Both the position numbers and the translations under genes were made by a program. Under the pieces are notes generated by a model. That model was given only the letters and a program-made list of their open reading frames with translations. It ran no database searches and was not told the origin of the DNA. This document shows positions 43,156-53,351 of a DNA stretch of 64,000 nucleotides, piece after piece (position 1 is the first letter of the stretch; the number at the start of each line of letters is the position of its first letter). The stretch lies in contig NZ_CP026095.1 in assembly GCF_004006295.1 (NCBI RefSeq), positions 446,001 through 510,000 of the forward strand, given 5' to 3'. This DNA comes from Peribacillus asahii (GTDB lineage Bacteria > Bacillota > Bacilli > Bacillales > DSM-1321).

Positions 43156-44628
43156 ATGATGAAAAGATCATATAGAGATGATGGTTTAGCTCTTCATACC
43201 GATTTATATCAAATTAATATGGCACAAGCTTATTGGAGTGATGGCATCCATCAAAGGAAGGCTGTATTCGAACTGTACTTTAGAAAACTTCCCTTTGGAA
43301 ATGGCTATGCTGTTTTTGCGGGATTAGAAAAAGTAATTGAGTATATTAATCAGTTTGCCTTTAGTGATAGTGATATTGAATATTTACGCGATGAATTAGG
43401 ATATAATGAAGAGTTTTTAACATATTTACGCAGCGTAAAGTTTACGGGAACCATTCAGGGAATGAAGGAGGGGGAATTAGTTTTTGGGAATGAGCCTATT
43501 ATGCGTATTGAAGCACCGTTGGCAGAAGCACAGCTCATTGAAACAGCCTTGCTCAATATCGTCAATTACCAAACATTAATCGCAACGAAAGCTTCTAGAA
43601 TCAAACAAGTTGTAGGCGATGAAATAGCTATGGAATTTGGAACTAGAAGAGCTCAAGAGATGGAAGCCTCAATCTGGGGCACAAGAGCCGCTTTCATAGG
43701 GGGATTTGACGCGACAAGTAATGTTCGAGCGGGGAAATTATTTGGAATCCCTGTTTCAGGTACTCACGCTCATGCAATGATTCAAGCGTATGGAGATGAA
43801 TATGTAGCCTTCCATAAATATGCAAGCTGTCATAAAGATTGTGTATTTTTAGTCGACACCTTTGATACGTTAAAGTCAGGGGTTCCAACTGCTATTCGAG
43901 TAGCAAAAGAGCTAGGCGATAAAATCAATTTTATCGGTATTCGGCTAGATAGCGGTGACCTGGCTTATCTTTCTAAGCAAGCTAGACAAATGTTGGATGA
44001 TGCTGGTTTTACAGAGGCGAAGATTATTGCTTCTAATGATTTAGATGAATATACGATTATGAACTTAAAATCTCAAGGGGCAAAAATTGATAGTTGGGGA
44101 ATCGGCACAAAGCTTATTACAGCGTATGATCAGCCGGCGCTTGGAGCTGTGTATAAATTAGTTTCAATTGAAGAGGAATCTGGAAACATGGTAGATACGA
44201 TTAAAATTTCTGCTAATCCTGAAAAAGTTACAACACCCGGACTGAAAAAAGTGTACCGAATTATTAATCAAGCTAATAAACGCTCTGAGGGAGATTATAT
44301 TGCTTTAGAAGAAGAACAGGTTCAAGAAGAAGAAAAATTAAAAATGTTCCATCCAGTCCATCCTTATATTAGTAAGTTTGTTACGAATTTTGAAGCAAGA
44401 AACTTGCATCATGACATATTTGTGAATGGAACATTAGTATATGAATTACCTGATATTTATGACATTCAACAATATACAAAAGACAGCTTAAAGTTATTAT
44501 GGGACGAATATAAACGCATTTTGCATCCAGAAGAATATCCGGTAGATCTTAGTACAAAGTGTTGGGAAAATAAAATGCAGCATATTGCTACTGTGCAAGA
44601 AAAAGTAGCTAAGTTGAAAGAAACATAA
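43156..44628 (+). CDS. pncB: Nicotinate phosphoribosyltransferase PncB
   Basis: A 490-residue NAPRTase with LHTDLYQINMAQAYW at the N terminus, EFGTRRAQ near residue 160, GTHAHAMIQAYGDE near residue 205, and RLDSGDLAYLSKQAR near residue 275, all active-site segments of the family. It joins nicotinate and phosphoribosyl diphosphate to nicotinate mononucleotide. AAGGAGAG precedes ATG 43156 (ATG 43159 is equally possible). Confidence 0.94.
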   Translation: MMKRSYRDDGLALHTDLYQINMAQAYWSDGIHQRKAVFELYFRKLPFGNGYAVFAGLEKVIEYINQFAFSDSDIEYLRDELGYNEEFLTYLRSVKFTGTIQGMKEGELVFGNEPIMRIEAPLAEAQLIETALLNIVNYQTLIATKASRIKQVVGDEIAMEFGTRRAQEMEASIWGTRAAFIGGFDATSNVRAGKLFGIPVSGTHAHAMIQAYGDEYVAFHKYASCHKDCVFLVDTFDTLKSGVPTAIRVAKELGDKINFIGIRLDSGDLAYLSKQARQMLDDAGFTEAKIIASNDLDEYTIMNLKSQGAKIDSWGIGTKLITAYDQPALGAVYKLVSIEEESGNMVDTIKISANPEKVTTPGLKKVYRIINQANKRSEGDYIALEEEQVQEEEKLKMFHPVHPYISKFVTNFEARNLHHDIFVNGTLVYELPDIYDIQQYTKDSLKLLWDEYKRILHPEEYPVDLSTKCWENKMQHIATVQEKVAKLKET

Positions 44629-44647
44629 AGGATAAGGAGGGGGAAGG

Positions 44648-45346
44648 ATGAGTCCGGCAGCAACTAAATTATACTTTGAAAATTTAAATCCAGGTAAGGA
44701 TGTCGATGCGTTATTTAAAGAGGGAGCACGAATTGGCGTGTATGGTTCATCCTTTGATCCGATTACGAATGTGCATCTATGGACCGCGAATACAGTTCGT
44801 CATCGTAAAAAGTTAGATTTTGTCATCTTTTTGCCTTCCTCTCATAAACGAGTAGATAAGAAATTGCAAACATCTGATCAACATCGAGAAGAAATGGTCC
44901 GTTTAGCTATTAAGAATAAACAGACCTTTCTCTTAGATACGTATGAATTACATGTTTTACCTGGGAAGCAATATACGTACTATACGATGGAATATTTCAA
45001 AAAAACCTTTCCTAAAGCAGAACTTTTTTTCATTATGGGGGCGGATCTTTTAGTCGATATTGCTGAGGGGAAATGGAGGATGGATGAACAATTAATTGCC
45101 AATAATCAATTTATTGTAATGGCTAGAAATGGAATTGATATATTGAAAACGATTAGTTCTTCAGCTTTGCTAAGAAATTATGATGATGGAAGATTTCAAT
45201 TTTTAGATAAAGGCCTTGCAATGGAAATTAGCTCTACGTATATCCGAGAAGAACTAGCGAGAAATGGTGATCCAGAGTTTTTACTTCCAGATGAGTGTTA
45301 TTCCTATATAAAGGAGCATGATTTATACCGTAAAATTTCGAGATAA
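44648..45346 (+). CDS. nadD: Nicotinate-nucleotide adenylyltransferase (NadD-like)
   Basis: A 232-residue nucleotidyltransferase that would turn nicotinate mononucleotide into deamido-NAD and complete the salvage path of pncA-pncB. The N-terminal motif reads GSSFDPITNVHL; in most NadD it is G-G-x-FDP-x-HxGH, so the usual HxGH is T40-N-V-H43. FFIMGADLL in the middle and EISSTYIREEL near the end (the ISSTxIR motif) are standard. It carries about 28 extra N-terminal residues. AAGGAGGGGG precedes the ATG. Confidence 0.87.
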   Translation: MSPAATKLYFENLNPGKDVDALFKEGARIGVYGSSFDPITNVHLWTANTVRHRKKLDFVIFLPSSHKRVDKKLQTSDQHREEMVRLAIKNKQTFLLDTYELHVLPGKQYTYYTMEYFKKTFPKAELFFIMGADLLVDIAEGKWRMDEQLIANNQFIVMARNGIDILKTISSSALLRNYDDGRFQFLDKGLAMEISSTYIREELARNGDPEFLLPDECYSYIKEHDLYRKISR

Positions 45347-45362
45347 ATGAATGCGATAAATA

Positions 45363-45402
45363 AAAAAGTACCAGATTACCTTTTGGGTTTCTGGTATTTT
45401 TT
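45363..45402 (+). terminator. Terminator of the NAD-salvage operon
   Basis: TACCAGA and TCTGGTA pair across a 14-base loop, flanked by A-run and T-run so it could act in both directions. Confidence 0.8.
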
Positions 45403-45590
45403 TATTTATTGGGTAGGGTAAAGTGCTAGGATTAATTCATATAAACTGAATGTTTTTTATGGTATGATATCAAAATAAAGGTATTTATTATATATTTTAG
45501 GTGATATATGTTTAAGAATAAATCTACTTTACTAAAATCAGCACCTTGTATAACTACTCTGTTATTAAATTTAAAAAGAGCGTGGTACTA

Positions 45591-47141
45591 TTGTTGAAGA
45601 AATTTAGATGGAAATTATTAATGATGATGACTCTCTTTTCAGTCCTTCTTATTTTGTTATTATCATTGGTTGATATGAATAGAATGAGCCAGAAATTAAT
45701 AGAGGATCATGAGACCAAAATCGAATTGGTAGAAATGAATATTGTTCAGGTTTTAAAAGATGTAGATCAAGCCTATGTAATATTTGATAATAGCATTGCA
45801 AAGGTTATGGAAAAAAACTCAATGGAGTTATTAGAACAATATGAGAAGAATAGCAACTTTAATGAGTGGAATTTCAAGGCCTTAAAAAATGAATTAGGTA
45901 TGGATGTATATATTATTAATAATGAAAATACCATTATTCATAGTAGCTTTCAAAAGGATATCGGTATTAATTTTAGTCAGTGTTGCAAAGAATTTTCAGA
46001 ATTATTGGACGATAGGAGAATAAACGGAGGGTTTACACATGATGGAGTGGATATTCAGCAAAAAACAGGAGAGCTGAAAAAATTTAGTTATCTGCCGACA
46101 AAAGATCATCAATATATCATTGAATTAGGGTACGATTTACAAAATGATGAAATTTTTAATAAGTTTAATTTTCTAAAAACAATTGAAGAGTTGAAAGAGA
46201 AGTACGAATTTATTGAGAACATAGCGATTTATAACAATGATGGATATTTAATAGGAGAATCTTCACCAGAAGGCAATCGATTAGGTGTGGATCGTAGAAA
46301 ATATTTAGAGTGGCTAGAAGATGATGAAGATACGTTACTATTTAGCGATACATATAAGGGTAAAGATGTTGTCTATAAATATGTAAAATATCATTCGGCT
46401 GAGAGCAGAGGTCATTCCACAACTCGTTTAGTAGAGATTGTATACAATGAAGATGCCGTACAAGAGGAATTGTCAAAAAATAAGTTGGCATTTATCTTTC
46501 AGTTTGTAGGGACCTTAATCTTAGCCATTATCTTAGCCTTTTTAATAACAAAAATGGTGGCAAAACCGATGTATTTAGCTTTTCATGATGGACTCACGGG
46601 TTTAAAAAATCGAGCGGCATTTGAAAGTGAAGTCAATGAAGTTTTAATGAAGCATAAAAAGAAATTTGGAATGTTGTTATTAGATTTGGATAATTTTAAA
46701 GTAGTTAATGATGCACTGGGGCATGATAAAGGAGATATTTTATTAAAGTACGTGGCTGCGTATATGAAACAGACTTTGCCGGAAGGTACTTTTATTGCTA
46801 GGTTTGGTGGAGATGAGTTTGCTATAGTCATTGAAAATATAAGTGATCAGGAAGAACTTCAAAAAATAGCCTGTTTTATTATAGACGCCTTAAATAGACC
46901 ATGGATTAATGATTGTGATAGCACATCAGAGTTACTTTCACAAGGGAATAAAATCCTTCATAGCAAGAACGTTACGGTTAGTGTGGGCGGTGTGTTATAT
47001 CCAAATGATGGAACAGATTTAGAAGCACTTTATAAGCATGCTGATGATGCGTTGTACTATTCTAAATCATTGGGTAAAAATATGTATATGTATTACGGCG
47101 CGTTAGAGGAAAAGGAAAGAAGCCAACAATCATTGTCATAA
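45591..47141 (+). CDS. Membrane-bound diguanylate cyclase (GGDEF protein)
   Basis: About 516 residues: a first membrane span (MMTLFSVLLILLLSLV), a sensory domain of some 290 residues outside the membrane, a second span (FIFQFVGTLILAIILAFLI), then a GGDEF domain. The catalytic signature is intact (ARFGGDEFAIV), and DGLTGLKNRAAF and LDLDNFKVVNDALGHDKGD mark substrate and metal sites. The inhibitory RxxD site that normally precedes the catalytic motif is absent (LPEG in its place). No EAL domain. Start is uncertain; TTG 45591 is chosen, GTG 45582 and TTG 45546 are alternatives. Confidence 0.85.
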   Translation: MLKKFRWKLLMMMTLFSVLLILLLSLVDMNRMSQKLIEDHETKIELVEMNIVQVLKDVDQAYVIFDNSIAKVMEKNSMELLEQYEKNSNFNEWNFKALKNELGMDVYIINNENTIIHSSFQKDIGINFSQCCKEFSELLDDRRINGGFTHDGVDIQQKTGELKKFSYLPTKDHQYIIELGYDLQNDEIFNKFNFLKTIEELKEKYEFIENIAIYNNDGYLIGESSPEGNRLGVDRRKYLEWLEDDEDTLLFSDTYKGKDVVYKYVKYHSAESRGHSTTRLVEIVYNEDAVQEELSKNKLAFIFQFVGTLILAIILAFLITKMVAKPMYLAFHDGLTGLKNRAAFESEVNEVLMKHKKKFGMLLLDLDNFKVVNDALGHDKGDILLKYVAAYMKQTLPEGTFIARFGGDEFAIVIENISDQEELQKIACFIIDALNRPWINDCDSTSELLSQGNKILHSKNVTVSVGGVLYPNDGTDLEALYKHADDALYYSKSLGKNMYMYYGALEEKERSQQSLS

Positions 47142-47149
47142 CATGAAAA

Positions 47150-47196
47150 GATGCCAGTGTGCCTTATCTTATGAAAAGGCATCTGGCACTTTTTTA
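47150..47196. terminator. Convergent terminator between the GGDEF gene and pepT
   Basis: Self-complementary TGCCTT/AAGGCA and AGATGCC/GGCATCT elements followed by TTTTTT lie between two genes whose 3' ends face each other. Confidence 0.7.
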
Positions 47197-48432
47197 TTAT
47201 TCTCCTGCTTCTTCAAATAGCTTTGCAATCTCAATAATGACATAGGTTGCTTTTATCATATTATCGACGGAAATGAATTCATATTTTCCGTGGAAGTTCT
47301 CGCCGCCTGTGAATATATTTGGTGTAGGCAGTCCCATATAAGATAATTGAGAACCATCTGTACCGCCGCGAATAGGTGAAATTTTTGGCTCGATGTTTAA
47401 ATTTTTCATAGCTTGAGAGGCGATGTCGACAATTTCTTTAACGGGTTCGATTTTTTCTTTCATATTATAATATTGATCATTTAACTCAAGAAGAATACGA
47501 TCTTGGCCGTATTTTTCACGCAACTCATCTACAATCTGTTTAATGAACTGTTTTCGCTCGTTAAATTGATTTCGATCAAAATCGCGAATAATGTAGGATA
47601 ATTTTGTTTCTTCCACACCTCCGTTGAAAGAGAGAAGATGATAGAAACCTTCATATCCTTCTGTATATTCAGGTGCCTCGGCTATAGGCAGTTTGCTATG
47701 CAGCTCCATCGCAATTTTGGAAGAGTGGACCATTTTTCCTTTCGCTGTTCCAGGGTGGATATTCGTCCCTTTAATCGTAATCTTAGCACCAGCTGCGTTA
47801 AAGCTTTCGTATTCTAATTCACCGAGAGGACCGCCATCAACTGTGTAGGCAAATTTGGCGTTAAAGGCATCTACGTCGAATTTATGAGGGCCTCGACCAA
47901 TTTCTTCATCAGGTGTAAAAGCTACACGTATTTTTCCATGTTTAATTTCCGGATGTTTTATTAAATAGTCCATAGCAGTCATAATTTCAGCAATCCCGGA
48001 TTTATTATCGGCTCCAAGAAGTGTTGTTCCATCCGTTGTTATGAGTGTATGTCCGATATACTGAGAGAGTGAAGGGAACTCTTTCGGAGATAAAATGACA
48101 GAGAGTTCTTTATTTAAGTTAATCTCCTTGCCGTCGTAGTTTTCCACAATTTTCGGTTTTACATCTTTCCCTGTAAAATCAGTGGCTGTGTCCACGTGGG
48201 CTAAAAATCCAATCGTTGGTACTTGTTTCGTTGTATTAGAAGGCAGTGTGGCCATCACATATCCGTTTGTATCAATAGTCACGTCTTCCATGCCAATCGT
48301 TTTTAGCTCTTCCACTAATTGATTTGCAAGGATTAATTGTCCTGGAGTAGATGGACATGCTGCGTTTGCTTCATTGGATTGAGTGTCTATTTTTACATAG
48401 GAAGTGAATCGTTCGATTATTTCAGCTTTCAA
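47197..48432 (-). CDS. pepT: Peptidase T (tripeptide aminopeptidase)
   Basis: A 411-residue M20 metallopeptidase, the usual PepT length. Zinc-site motifs are [32 protein letters not shown] and [28 protein letters not shown] is in the lid domain and [21 protein letters not shown] near the end. The start is taken as TTG at 48432 because AAGGAGG lies just upstream; the frame is open further to an ATG at 48456 that would precede the ribosome-binding site. It cleaves N-terminal residues from tripeptides. Confidence 0.93.
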   Translation of the reverse strand: MKAEIIERFTSYVKIDTQSNEANAACPSTPGQLILANQLVEELKTIGMEDVTIDTNGYVMATLPSNTTKQVPTIGFLAHVDTATDFTGKDVKPKIVENYDGKEINLNKELSVILSPKEFPSLSQYIGHTLITTDGTTLLGADNKSGIAEIMTAMDYLIKHPEIKHGKIRVAFTPDEEIGRGPHKFDVDAFNAKFAYTVDGGPLGELEYESFNAAGAKITIKGTNIHPGTAKGKMVHSSKIAMELHSKLPIAEAPEYTEGYEGFYHLLSFNGGVEETKLSYIIRDFDRNQFNERKQFIKQIVDELREKYGQDRILLELNDQYYNMKEKIEPVKEIVDIASQAMKNLNIEPKISPIRGGTDGSQLSYMGLPTPNIFTGGENFHGKYEFISVDNMIKATYVIIEIAKLFEEAGE

Positions 48433-48597
48433 ATTATTTCCTCCTTTTTCCTTCATGTGTTTATAGTACCACGTTTGGTGATAGATTATAAGCGATGGGG
48501 AGCAGTACGGTGAAGATGGGAGCAAGTGGATTCCGTAATGTAGATCTTAGAGAATATTTATCTAATACATGGAACTCATTAACGGTATTGTTTAATG

Positions 48598-48638
48598 AAA
48601 AAATCCGAGGAGAAATTTACATTCTCTTCGGATTTTTT
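48598..48638. terminator. Terminator downstream of the autolysin gene
   Basis: AAAAAATCCGA and TCGGATTTTTT pair with an inner AGAA/TTCT, just beyond the 3' end of the minus-strand autolysin gene. It is symmetrical and can act on both strands. Confidence 0.8.
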
Positions 48639-48651
48639 TGCCTGTCTATCA

Positions 48652-50913
48652 TTAATTTAATTCTTTTGCAATATACGAAGAATGCACCCATCCAATTGTG
48701 CCATCCGTCAATTCGACTTTATACCATTTCTTTGAGCTGTCCATCGTTAAAGTTCCATTTTCATTAAGCACTAAGTGGACATACGTATTCATATCTAGTG
48801 CAGTAATGACATCAGTTGAAGTGCTTGCACCTTCTCTGACTTTTAGATCATTTGCCGTTGTTCTACCTAAGTTTTGAACAGAGATATACTTTTTATACTC
48901 TACAAAGTTAATATCTTTGGTCCAGTAAATCTTATCTTCTACCATAACTTTCACCCAATAGTCATTTGCTTTTTCAAGTAAAGTAAAAGTAGAGCCTTTC
49001 TTTAGTGTTAATGCACGATCATTAGCCCCTTTACTGTTAGAAAGGACTAAATCTTGATTGGCTTTTGCTTGGATGTTGTCCGGGAAAATATCACTGCCAA
49101 TCGGAGTGGGTGGTGATGTTTGAATCTCTTTATTAGCTGCTGCTTTGCTGTAATAGGATTTATCATATGGCAAAATTGCTTGCATATGTCTTGCGATTCC
49201 TTTTCCCCAGTTTGGATCACTTGCATAATAGAAGTTCATTCCCTCACTATTAGCATCTAACCGTTTATTATTCAAATCCTTGGTACTGAAGCCGAGATAA
49301 GCCCCTTTATAGCGGAAGCCTCCAGACACTTCATTCAAGTACGTAGCTTTCATTTGTTGTGCAATGTACATAATATTCTCATCGATGGAAGGGAAGCGAT
49401 ATGATGCGATATATGGACTGGCATCATATGAACCAAAACCAAATAAATTATTTTTGCCTAACGAAATTTGAGAGGTACCAAAAGCACTTTCATGGATTGC
49501 ATGAGCGGCTAGGTAAAGAGCGTTCACGCCATATTTATTTCCTGCCTCAATGAATACTTGACCTTTTCCTGTTAACACGCTGACTTGTCCATGAGATTTA
49601 TAATTCTTTTCAATATAGTCATCAATTTGTTTGGCTGTAACGAGCGATTGTGTACGTAAATCTATGAATTGATAACCTTCTCTATCGTTCATTGGATCAC
49701 CCGTTCTCACTTGTTTTAATATATCGCTAGAAACATAACCTATATTTCCTGCGTTGTTTACTTGATACCATCCATTAGATGTTTTTTTTGTTGCGACAAT
49801 GATTGTGTCTTTCGATATCGTATTTACAATAGATGAAGCTGCGTCGGGCTTTTGATGTAAGTTTACATCTATTGTTGTGACAAATGTAGTTTCTGGGATT
49901 ATTTCTTCTGTTATGTCTATGTCAGAAGAGGAATCGGTACGTACATCTTGGCTGTTGATATATACATCTTGATTATTATACGAAATACGATACCATGTTT
50001 CGCCAAGACTATTCTCTACCTTCTGCGTAGAAGCAAATCTATTATTAGCAGCAATAGTAGCTATTTTCTCCTTTGTAGAGTCGGCAGCGGCATATAGATT
50101 AGCTTCTTTTGTTGTTATGTAGAAAGTTTCGCTAGTGTCCGTATACGTATAGGTGATTTCATCAGCGTACTCAGAAAATTCCCCAATATAAACATATCCT
50201 GTTTTTCCAGCATATCTTACACTATACCAATCTCCAATTCTCTTACTAGAGGAAAGAATGGCATCCTTAGGGACTTGAACTAGTTTTTTATGGGCATTTC
50301 CATAAAATTCATACAAAAATGTGTCTTTTTTTGCCTTATATTTTTTTTCTGAAAAAGAGGTGAAGGTGTTTTTCTTCACATCGCTGCTATTTACGTACAT
50401 GGTTTTTCCTTTATAGGCAATACGATACCATGTTTGACCCGTACTATTAATGATCTTTTGTTGCGAATAAAAGCCATTATTACTTGAAACGGTTATCACT
50501 TGTTTTTTCTTTGTGTCAGGTGTGGAGTATAGGCTTGTTCGTTTTTGAGTGAAAAAATAGGCTGCTTTGATCGTTGAATATTGATAATGTTCTTTTAAAT
50601 ACTTATTGCTGACCCAGCCTGTCTTCGTTATATTTTTTCCTTTCGATTTGTATGTATAAGATACTTTAGACCATGTCCCTTTCTTTTCAGTAGACGTGAC
50701 GATTTTTCCTTTTGGAATCGTAAGGATGAGTTTCGTTTTTGTGCTGGCCCCAGCTCGTAAATTTAAGTTAGCTGTTGTTTGATAGGAGGTTTTACTAATC
50801 TTTTCAGTAGAACTCGCTTCAACGGTAGTTATTCCTAGTGGCATCATAGAGACGGTTGGTACGCCTATCAAAATACTTGTTGATAAAATGAGTGTTTTTC
50901 CTAGTTTTTTCAT
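48652..50913 (-). CDS. Secreted multi-SH3b N-acetylglucosaminidase (autolysin)
   Basis: A 753-residue exported protein. A signal peptide (KKLGKTLILSTSILIGVPTVSMM) ends near VEASS. Five SH3b-type cell-wall-binding repeats follow, each with an LNLRAG- or NLYAAAD-like strand and a W-x-x-V/I-x-Y segment. The glucosaminidase domain comes next (EAGNKYGVNALYLAAHAIHESAFGTS with catalytic Glu, then LFGFGSYDASPY), and two more SH3b repeats form the C terminus. It should cut glycan strands between GlcNAc and MurNAc. ATG at 50913 has AAGGTGA upstream. Family relatives include LytD and LytG; seven SH3b repeats is a large number. Confidence 0.88.
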   Translation of the reverse strand: MKKLGKTLILSTSILIGVPTVSMMPLGITTVEASSTEKISKTSYQTTANLNLRAGASTKTKLILTIPKGKIVTSTEKKGTWSKVSYTYKSKGKNITKTGWVSNKYLKEHYQYSTIKAAYFFTQKRTSLYSTPDTKKKQVITVSSNNGFYSQQKIINSTGQTWYRIAYKGKTMYVNSSDVKKNTFTSFSEKKYKAKKDTFLYEFYGNAHKKLVQVPKDAILSSSKRIGDWYSVRYAGKTGYVYIGEFSEYADEITYTYTDTSETFYITTKEANLYAAADSTKEKIATIAANNRFASTQKVENSLGETWYRISYNNQDVYINSQDVRTDSSSDIDITEEIIPETTFVTTIDVNLHQKPDAASSIVNTISKDTIIVATKKTSNGWYQVNNAGNIGYVSSDILKQVRTGDPMNDREGYQFIDLRTQSLVTAKQIDDYIEKNYKSHGQVSVLTGKGQVFIEAGNKYGVNALYLAAHAIHESAFGTSQISLGKNNLFGFGSYDASPYIASYRFPSIDENIMYIAQQMKATYLNEVSGGFRYKGAYLGFSTKDLNNKRLDANSEGMNFYYASDPNWGKGIARHMQAILPYDKSYYSKAAANKEIQTSPPTPIGSDIFPDNIQAKANQDLVLSNSKGANDRALTLKKGSTFTLLEKANDYWVKVMVEDKIYWTKDINFVEYKKYISVQNLGRTTANDLKVREGASTSTDVITALDMNTYVHLVLNENGTLTMDSSKKWYKVELTDGTIGWVHSSYIAKELN

Positions 50914-51182
50914 TCTTTTCACCTTGCTTTCATATTAATCTTGCTTCAGTCATAATGATTAAAAAATATAGCGTATATATAATACTTCGGACTTATTATT
51001 GAAAGTTATATAGATAGTAGGACCTATCTTATAGCAATATAGAAGACAAAGAGCAGTTATGGTTTCGATTAAATTCATTCCTTCTATTAAGTTACCAAAC
51101 TTTGGTTTATGTTACTAGTTTTATGGAGTATTTTACTGATTTTTAATAATGAGGGGAGGTGAATGAATAGGGGCAAGACAAA
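50914..51182. other. Promoter region of the autolysin gene
   Basis: About 270 AT-rich bases without a gene. The minus-strand promoter for the autolysin must lie here; the TA-rich block near 50970-50985 contains TATATATAATAC-like -10 candidates, none decisive. Confidence 0.35.
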
Positions 51183-51220
51183 GAGGGTAAATCAAAAGTA
51201 TCTACATTTGATTTACCCTC
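51183..51220. terminator. Terminator downstream of the GDYXXLXY gene
   Basis: GAGGGTAAATCAAA and its exact complement form a 14-bp stem with a ten-base loop, followed on the plus strand by a run of eight T. On the minus strand it lies 20 bases beyond the gene. Confidence 0.8.
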
Positions 51221-51240
51221 TTTTTTTTATAATGGCTTTG

Positions 51241-51783
51241 TTACGGAACAATAATATCCATTAAAATAGCACGGCCGTTTTTTACTTTGACAATCGCTAA
51301 TGCTGGTTTAGTGGAGGTCACAGCTTCGATTTCTTCCGCATCTTTTTTGGGAGCGTAGTAATTATCCAGATTGTATTGAATATGAAATGATTCTGGAGGC
51401 GTGACTTGTATTTCATATGGAATATTTAAGGTGCCTTTTAGATAAACGCCACTTGACGGTTTTTTGTTTGTAACCTTTTTGACGTTGTAAATATCGTCGC
51501 TTCCTTTTTCTAATTGAACAAACACAGGAAGTATATCGCCTTCTGATTTACGCTCCATTTCTTTAACAACAGAGTCAGATAGTTGTTCCGATGTCACTTG
51601 TTCAATTTCATAATACAAAGTAACATAACTGCCGCGAAATAAATCGGTCGGATCGATAGGCTCGGTTTTTAATCGAATTTCTTCTCCTGTTAAAGAGGTC
51701 CATGTAGGTGGAATTGCTAATCCAATTAAGAGTAAAACAGGAATCGAAAAGACTAGTATTCGCATGAAAAGGTTATTCTTCAT
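51241..51783 (-). CDS. GDYXXLXY-family membrane-anchored protein
   Basis: A 180-residue protein with one N-terminal span (MRILVFSIPVLLLIGLAIPP) and an external domain that contains DLFRGSYVTLYYE, the signature for which the GDYXXLXY family is named. Proteins of this family are usually encoded next to DUF2157/DUF4401 membrane proteins, as here. Function is unknown. ATG at 51783 has AAAGGAG upstream and overlaps the end of the DUF2157 gene by eleven bases. Confidence 0.8.
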   Translation of the reverse strand: MKNNLFMRILVFSIPVLLLIGLAIPPTWTSLTGEEIRLKTEPIDPTDLFRGSYVTLYYEIEQVTSEQLSDSVVKEMERKSEGDILPVFVQLEKGSDDIYNVKKVTNKKPSSGVYLKGTLNIPYEIQVTPPESFHIQYNLDNYYAPKKDAEEIEAVTSTKPALAIVKVKNGRAILMDIIVP

Positions 51784-52837
51784 GATTCGTTTCTCCTTTC
51801 TTTCGTTGATGCTCAAAGAAGAAGCCAAAACCGATTAAAATGATGCCTGCGATGATAAAAACAAGCGATTTTGGTAAGAAATCAAAGGAGAAATCCATGT
51901 AATAGCGTAAGATTAGTGCACAAATAATAGCAATGCTAATTAAGCTTCCTTTATTCACGAGATATAGAAGGAAAATAAGATAGGCAATTGCAAAGATAAT
52001 CGAATAATGATACGTAAGAAACAGCGCTGTTATGCCATGTAACAGATGACCTTGTAAGTGGGTAATCTTTTGTACTTGTTCTGGAACCGGCAGATAGGCT
52101 AGGGCTAATCCGAGTACGAATAAAATTGAAAGAACAATTTCTTCCTCATAAGCATCGATTATTTTCGGCACGAATTCGAATAACAATAAGATAATTGTAT
52201 TAATCGCTAGTGCATTTAAAGAGAAGGTGAAACGTTTTGGGAAACGGAACTCTTTTAACATCCAGTAAAGAGCCGGTAAAAAAATCAGAATGGCAAATGG
52301 ATAAGCTGTTTCGTCTAAAAACATACTGCCGTTTATATAAATGAATAGTAAAAGTGTTGTAAAAAGTAAAATGAGTACATCTTTTAAATAATAACCAATA
52401 AGTATGGTTCCAAGTGCCCATAGGAGAAAGGAGTTATTAAAATTAATGCTAAGATTAAACATTTGTTCTACAAGGAAAATGCCCGCTCCAAAAATTAATA
52501 GTCCAATATAATGGAGGCTTCGAGCTGTTTTGGGATAGGTTGCTTCAAGACGAAGCCCAGCTTGTTGAAACCCAATGATACCAGCAATAATTAAGAAAAA
52601 TTTAATTCCTTTATGGAGATACATCCAATTGCTTGCAACGAAACTTAAAACCCCGATTCCTAGAAGTAAGGCCCCGATTGTTAATACAATCTGAATAAAA
52701 CTTGATCCCGGTTTTATTTCATACGTGTTTAAGATTTTCTCTTTTTCTTCAGATGAAATCACTCCTGCTGTTTCAAGGTAGTGCATTTCATGTGATAGAA
52801 ATTCATAGTCCTTCTTTTTTACAGCTTTTTTGACCAC
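51773..52837 (-). CDS. DUF2157 multi-span membrane protein
   Basis: About 354 residues. A cytoplasmic helical N-terminal region (SHEMHYLETAGVISSEEKEKILNTYE) is typical of DUF2157, followed by about ten membrane spans and a lysine-rich end. GTG at 52837 is preferred because AAAGGAG lies before it; the frame is open to an ATG at 52855 that precedes that site. It forms an operon with the GDYXXLXY gene. No biochemical role is known to me. Confidence 0.8.
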   Translation of the reverse strand: MVKKAVKKKDYEFLSHEMHYLETAGVISSEEKEKILNTYEIKPGSSFIQIVLTIGALLLGIGVLSFVASNWMYLHKGIKFFLIIAGIIGFQQAGLRLEATYPKTARSLHYIGLLIFGAGIFLVEQMFNLSINFNNSFLLWALGTILIGYYLKDVLILLFTTLLLFIYINGSMFLDETAYPFAILIFLPALYWMLKEFRFPKRFTFSLNALAINTIILLLFEFVPKIIDAYEEEIVLSILFVLGLALAYLPVPEQVQKITHLQGHLLHGITALFLTYHYSIIFAIAYLIFLLYLVNKGSLISIAIICALILRYYMDFSFDFLPKSLVFIIAGIILIGFGFFFEHQRKKGETNHEE

Positions 52838-53027
52838 ATCATTCACTCCTTTCATCTTTAATTAGTATATCGGTTCTTTTGTAAAAATAGTTCATTTTTG
52901 GAAAAATATAAAACAATACCTTGTAATGAACAGTAGCATATGATACATTAAAATCAATGTATAAGATGCTGATAGGTACTATACAATGAATAGTACTAAA
53001 GGGTTTAAAGAAAGAGGTGGTGAGATT

Positions 53028-53351
53028 GTGAACGTTCAGTTTAAAAAAGGGGTCTTAGAACTATGTGTCCTTGTTTTAGTGGATAAAAAAGATTGCTATG
53101 GTTATGAGCTGGTGCAAAAGATTTCCGATCAAATCGAAATTTCCGAAGGGTCGGTATATCCATTGTTAAGACGATTAACAAAAGAAGAATATTTCACAAC
53201 GTATTTAAAGGAATCGACAGAAGGTCCGCCGCGTAAATATTATGCGTTAACCGACAAAGGCAGGAATTATCTTCATGAACTTTTGGCAGAATGGGTTCAA
53301 TTTTCAAACGGTGTGAATCAATTAATAAAAGAAGGTGTAAATCATGAATAA
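53028..53351 (+). CDS. PadR-family transcriptional regulator
   Basis: A 107-residue winged-helix repressor: [28 protein letters not shown] and [19 protein letters not shown] are the PadR helix-turn-helix, and [16 protein letters not shown] the wing. GTG at 53028 has GAGGTGG upstream. It overlaps the DUF1700 gene by eight bases. Together with DUF1700 and DUF4097 genes it forms a common Firmicute module in which PadR represses its own operon, probably in response to envelope stress. Confidence 0.9.
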   Translation: MNVQFKKGVLELCVLVLVDKKDCYGYELVQKISDQIEISEGSVYPLLRRLTKEEYFTTYLKESTEGPPRKYYALTDKGRNYLHELLAEWVQFSNGVNQLIKEGVNHE

